Origin: Burkholderiales bacterium
GTDB lineage: Bacteria; Pseudomonadota; Gammaproteobacteria; Burkholderiales; Burkholderiaceae_C
Length of the DNA: 8,952 nt
Direction: 5' to 3'
Assembly (NCBI GenBank): GCA_005786815.1
Contig: SYDB01000245.1
Coordinates: forward strand, 1-8,952
A program made the position numbers and the translations under genes. Within the stretch, counting starts at the first letter, position 1. Each line of letters starts with the position of its first letter. The notes beneath the pieces are model-generated. The model was not told the DNA's origin. It ran no database searches and saw only the letters and a list, made by a program, of their open reading frames with translations. Positions 7,448 to 8,952 of this stretch are shown one piece after another.

Positions 7448-8701
7448 TTAATCCTTCAAAAACATGTGCCGAATGGCTTCATGGGTTATGTCTATCTGCC
7501 CACTTTGCGCATGGTGAAGTTCTCGCAAGGGTCCGTTCAACATTTTTTTCATCAATCCCATGGACAGAGATTCCAAAACTGCGTCTAAATCGTGGCCCTT
7601 TTCAATTTGTTTTCGCGCTTTGCTTAATTCGGCTTGTCGCCAAGCATCCGCTTGTAAATTCAGTTCGCGAATCAAAGGCACGTCTTTTCTGTGTTCAAGC
7701 CATAACATGAATTTTTGAACACCTGCATCAATGATCACCTCGGCATCCAATACAGCAGCTTGCCGGTGTTCTTGCCCAATTTGAATAATGTCTTTGAGGT
7801 CGTCTACTGTGTACAAAAAGACATTGCTCAACTTCTTTACTTCAGGCTCAATATCGCGTGGAACAGCGAGATCCACCATAAAGATAGGACGATTTTTTCT
7901 TGCCCGAAGCGCACTTTGCACCGCGCCTAAACCAATCAAAGGCAAAGTGCTAGCCGTACAACTGATCACCACATCAAATTCATGCAACCTTTTAGGAAGG
8001 TCTGCCAGCGCAATGCACTTGCCGCCATGCAATGCTGCTAGGGCATCCGCTCTCTCTGCAGATCGGTTGGCAATGGTTATAGAGCGAGGCGACTTGGTCG
8101 CGAAGTGCGCCACACACAATTCGACCATTTCTCCTGCACCCACAAACAAAATATGGGTGTCTTTGATATTTTCAAAAATTCCACTCGCCAATCGAACGCA
8201 AGCAGCTGCCATGCTGATCGAGTGGGCGCCGATTTCAGTAGTAGACCGAACTTCTTTGGCAACCGCAAAAGATCGTTGAAAAAGTTGATTGAGTGTGGTG
8301 CCTAGCGACCCAGTGTCTGTAGCCAACTTAACCGCATCTTTGAGTTGACCCAATATCTGTGACTCTCCCAGCACCATAGAGTCTAGGCCGCTGGCAACTC
8401 TGAAGGCATGGCGTGCGGATGCATCACCTTCTAGTCGATAGGTATGAGAAGCTAACTCATCTATCGGGGTTTTACCCGCTTCTGCCAGCCAAGCCAGTGT
8501 TTGGGGCAACTGTGTTTGATCACCTGCGCAGTAAATTTCGGTTCTGTTGCAGGTCGACAAAATCGTAACTTCTTTGTGCGATTCAAATTTTTGGCGCAAG
8601 CCACTTAAACACTGCTCCAATCTTTCAGAAGCAAAGGCAAAGCGCTCACGCAAATCAATGGGTGCAGTGCGGTGGTTGAGACCCAAGGTCCATACAGCCA
8701 T
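7448..8701 (-). CDS. hemA: Glutamyl-tRNA reductase (C5 pathway)
   Basis: This enzyme reduces glutamyl-tRNA(Glu) with NADPH to glutamate-1-semialdehyde, the committed and usually rate-controlling step of tetrapyrrole synthesis. The 417 residues match the family (about 415-430). Seen: GLNHRTAP (7-14); STCNRTEIY (49-57), with Cys51 as the catalytic nucleophile; His98 in the conserved position near the active site; GLDSMVLGESQILGQLK (105-121); the NADPH-binding GAGEM (188-192); VDLAVPRDIEPEV in the middle; and a helical C-terminal dimerisation region. It is unrelated to the ALA synthase that shares the symbol hemA in alphaproteobacteria. The start abuts the dxs stop directly (TAAATG, no spacer), with AAGAAGGG at 8710-8717, eight bases upstream, supporting it. 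bchG follows after 12 bases. hemL, needed for the next step, is not in the window. Confidence 0.98.
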   Translation of the reverse strand: MAVWTLGLNHRTAPIDLRERFAFASERLEQCLSGLRQKFESHKEVTILSTCNRTEIYCAGDQTQLPQTLAWLAEAGKTPIDELASHTYRLEGDASARHAFRVASGLDSMVLGESQILGQLKDAVKLATDTGSLGTTLNQLFQRSFAVAKEVRSTTEIGAHSISMAAACVRLASGIFENIKDTHILFVGAGEMVELCVAHFATKSPRSITIANRSAERADALAALHGGKCIALADLPKRLHEFDVVISCTASTLPLIGLGAVQSALRARKNRPIFMVDLAVPRDIEPEVKKLSNVFLYTVDDLKDIIQIGQEHRQAAVLDAEVIIDAGVQKFMLWLEHRKDVPLIRELNLQADAWRQAELSKARKQIEKGHDLDAVLESLSMGLMKKMLNGPLRELHHAQSGQIDITHEAIRHMFLKD

Positions 8702-8952
8702 TTACACAACCCTTCTTAAGTTGGCGCTGGCCTGATGCGCGACCGGCCACATTTCTTCAATGCGCTTTTGTATCCCGGTGGCAGCCAACCCATATTGCTG
8801 CATCAAGACGCTTGGATCACCATGCTCGGTGAACTCGTCTTCAAAGCCCAAGACCAAAATCTCTTTTGAGATTTTCATGTCTTGCAAAGCCTCAAGTACC
8901 GCTGAGCCAGCTCCGCCCATTCGCGTCCCATCCTCCAGCGTGACCAGCCGAT
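8702..8952 (-). CDS. dxs: 1-deoxy-D-xylulose-5-phosphate synthase, C-terminal end
   Basis: Only the last 82 residues are present; the gene runs off the right edge. Dxs is a thiamine-diphosphate enzyme that joins pyruvate and glyceraldehyde-3-phosphate, the first step of the MEP isoprenoid route that ends in IPP, geranylgeranyl diphosphate and carotenoids. Seen: LVTLEDGTRMGGAGSAVLEAL, split across the first visible residues, which is the conserved opening of the transketolase C-terminal domain of Dxs; then LGFEDEFTEHG, and a YGLAATGIQKRI helix region near the end. The frame has no break to the window edge. The stop TAA (8704-8702) touches the hemA ATG. The catalytic and cofactor domains are outside the window, so another transketolase-like enzyme cannot be wholly excluded, but the C-terminal pattern and the pigment context favour Dxs. 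Confidence 0.9.
   Translation of the reverse strand, partial: RLVTLEDGTRMGGAGSAVLEALQDMKISKEILVLGFEDEFTEHGDPSVLMQQYGLAATGIQKRIEEMWPVAHQASANLRRVV
8710..8717 (-). promoter_or_regulatory. Ribosome-binding site of hemA inside the dxs end
   Basis: AAGAAGGG on the - strand ends eight bases before the hemA ATG (8701-8699). It supports that start and lies within the final codons of dxs, consistent with reinitiation or coupling across the TAAATG junction. Confidence 0.6.

Noticed and set aside
7446..7464. A TGT...ACA pair at the hemA-bchG junction resembling the PpsR/CrtJ repressor site.
   Set aside because: The spacer is 13 bases where the known site has 12, it overlaps hemA coding sequence, and only half-site trinucleotides match.
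7788..8279. A 163-codon open frame on the + strand inside hemA.
   Set aside because: It is the shadow of hemA, whose catalytic and NADPH motifs cover the same bases; no domain is seen in it.

Overview
This window looks like the edge of a photosynthesis gene cluster from a purple or aerobic anoxygenic phototrophic proteobacterium. The gene content is all bacteriochlorophyll, haem and isoprenoid supply. HemA is the tRNA-dependent glutamyl-tRNA reductase of the C5 route, not the ALA synthase used by alphaproteobacteria, which points to a beta- or gammaproteobacterium. Protein style and a roughly even G+C (judged by eye) fit Burkholderiales best. The genus is not decided by the sequence.

Layout. 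Positions 1-2496 hold three haem genes on the + strand: the 3' end of hemB, then hemC and hemE. Positions 2501-8952 hold seven genes on the - strand. In transcription order (right to left) these are dxs (3' end only), hemA, bchG, a PucC-family MFS gene (orf428/bch2 type), bchP, tspO and bciA. The two runs converge at 2496/2501 with 4 bases between stop codons. The window is almost completely coding. The only gaps above 15 bases are 325-398 (hemB-hemC) and 3485-3509 (tspO-bciA), and no stretch of 300 bases lacks a gene.

How the genes work together. HemA starts tetrapyrrole synthesis from glutamyl-tRNA. HemB, HemC and HemE carry ALA through porphobilinogen and hydroxymethylbilane and then decarboxylate uroporphyrinogen III. 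BciA removes the 8-vinyl group on the chlorophyll branch. BchG attaches the prenyl alcohol to bacteriochlorophyllide and BchP reduces that tail to phytyl. Dxs feeds the isoprenoid pathway that makes the tail and carotenoids. The PucC-like protein probably handles pigment delivery or antenna assembly in the membrane. TspO is a tetrapyrrole-binding membrane protein linked in Rhodobacter to oxygen-dependent control of pigment genes.

The - strand genes are very tightly packed: 0, 12, -4, -11, -4 and 25 bases between neighbours. This implies one operon with translational coupling, driven from a promoter beyond the right edge. I found no mobile elements, tRNA or rRNA genes, CRISPR arrays or convincing transfer signs. 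I see no wholly new system. The points most worth checking are tspO inside the bch operon, the alternative hairpins between hemB and hemC, and the convergent junction with almost no spacer.
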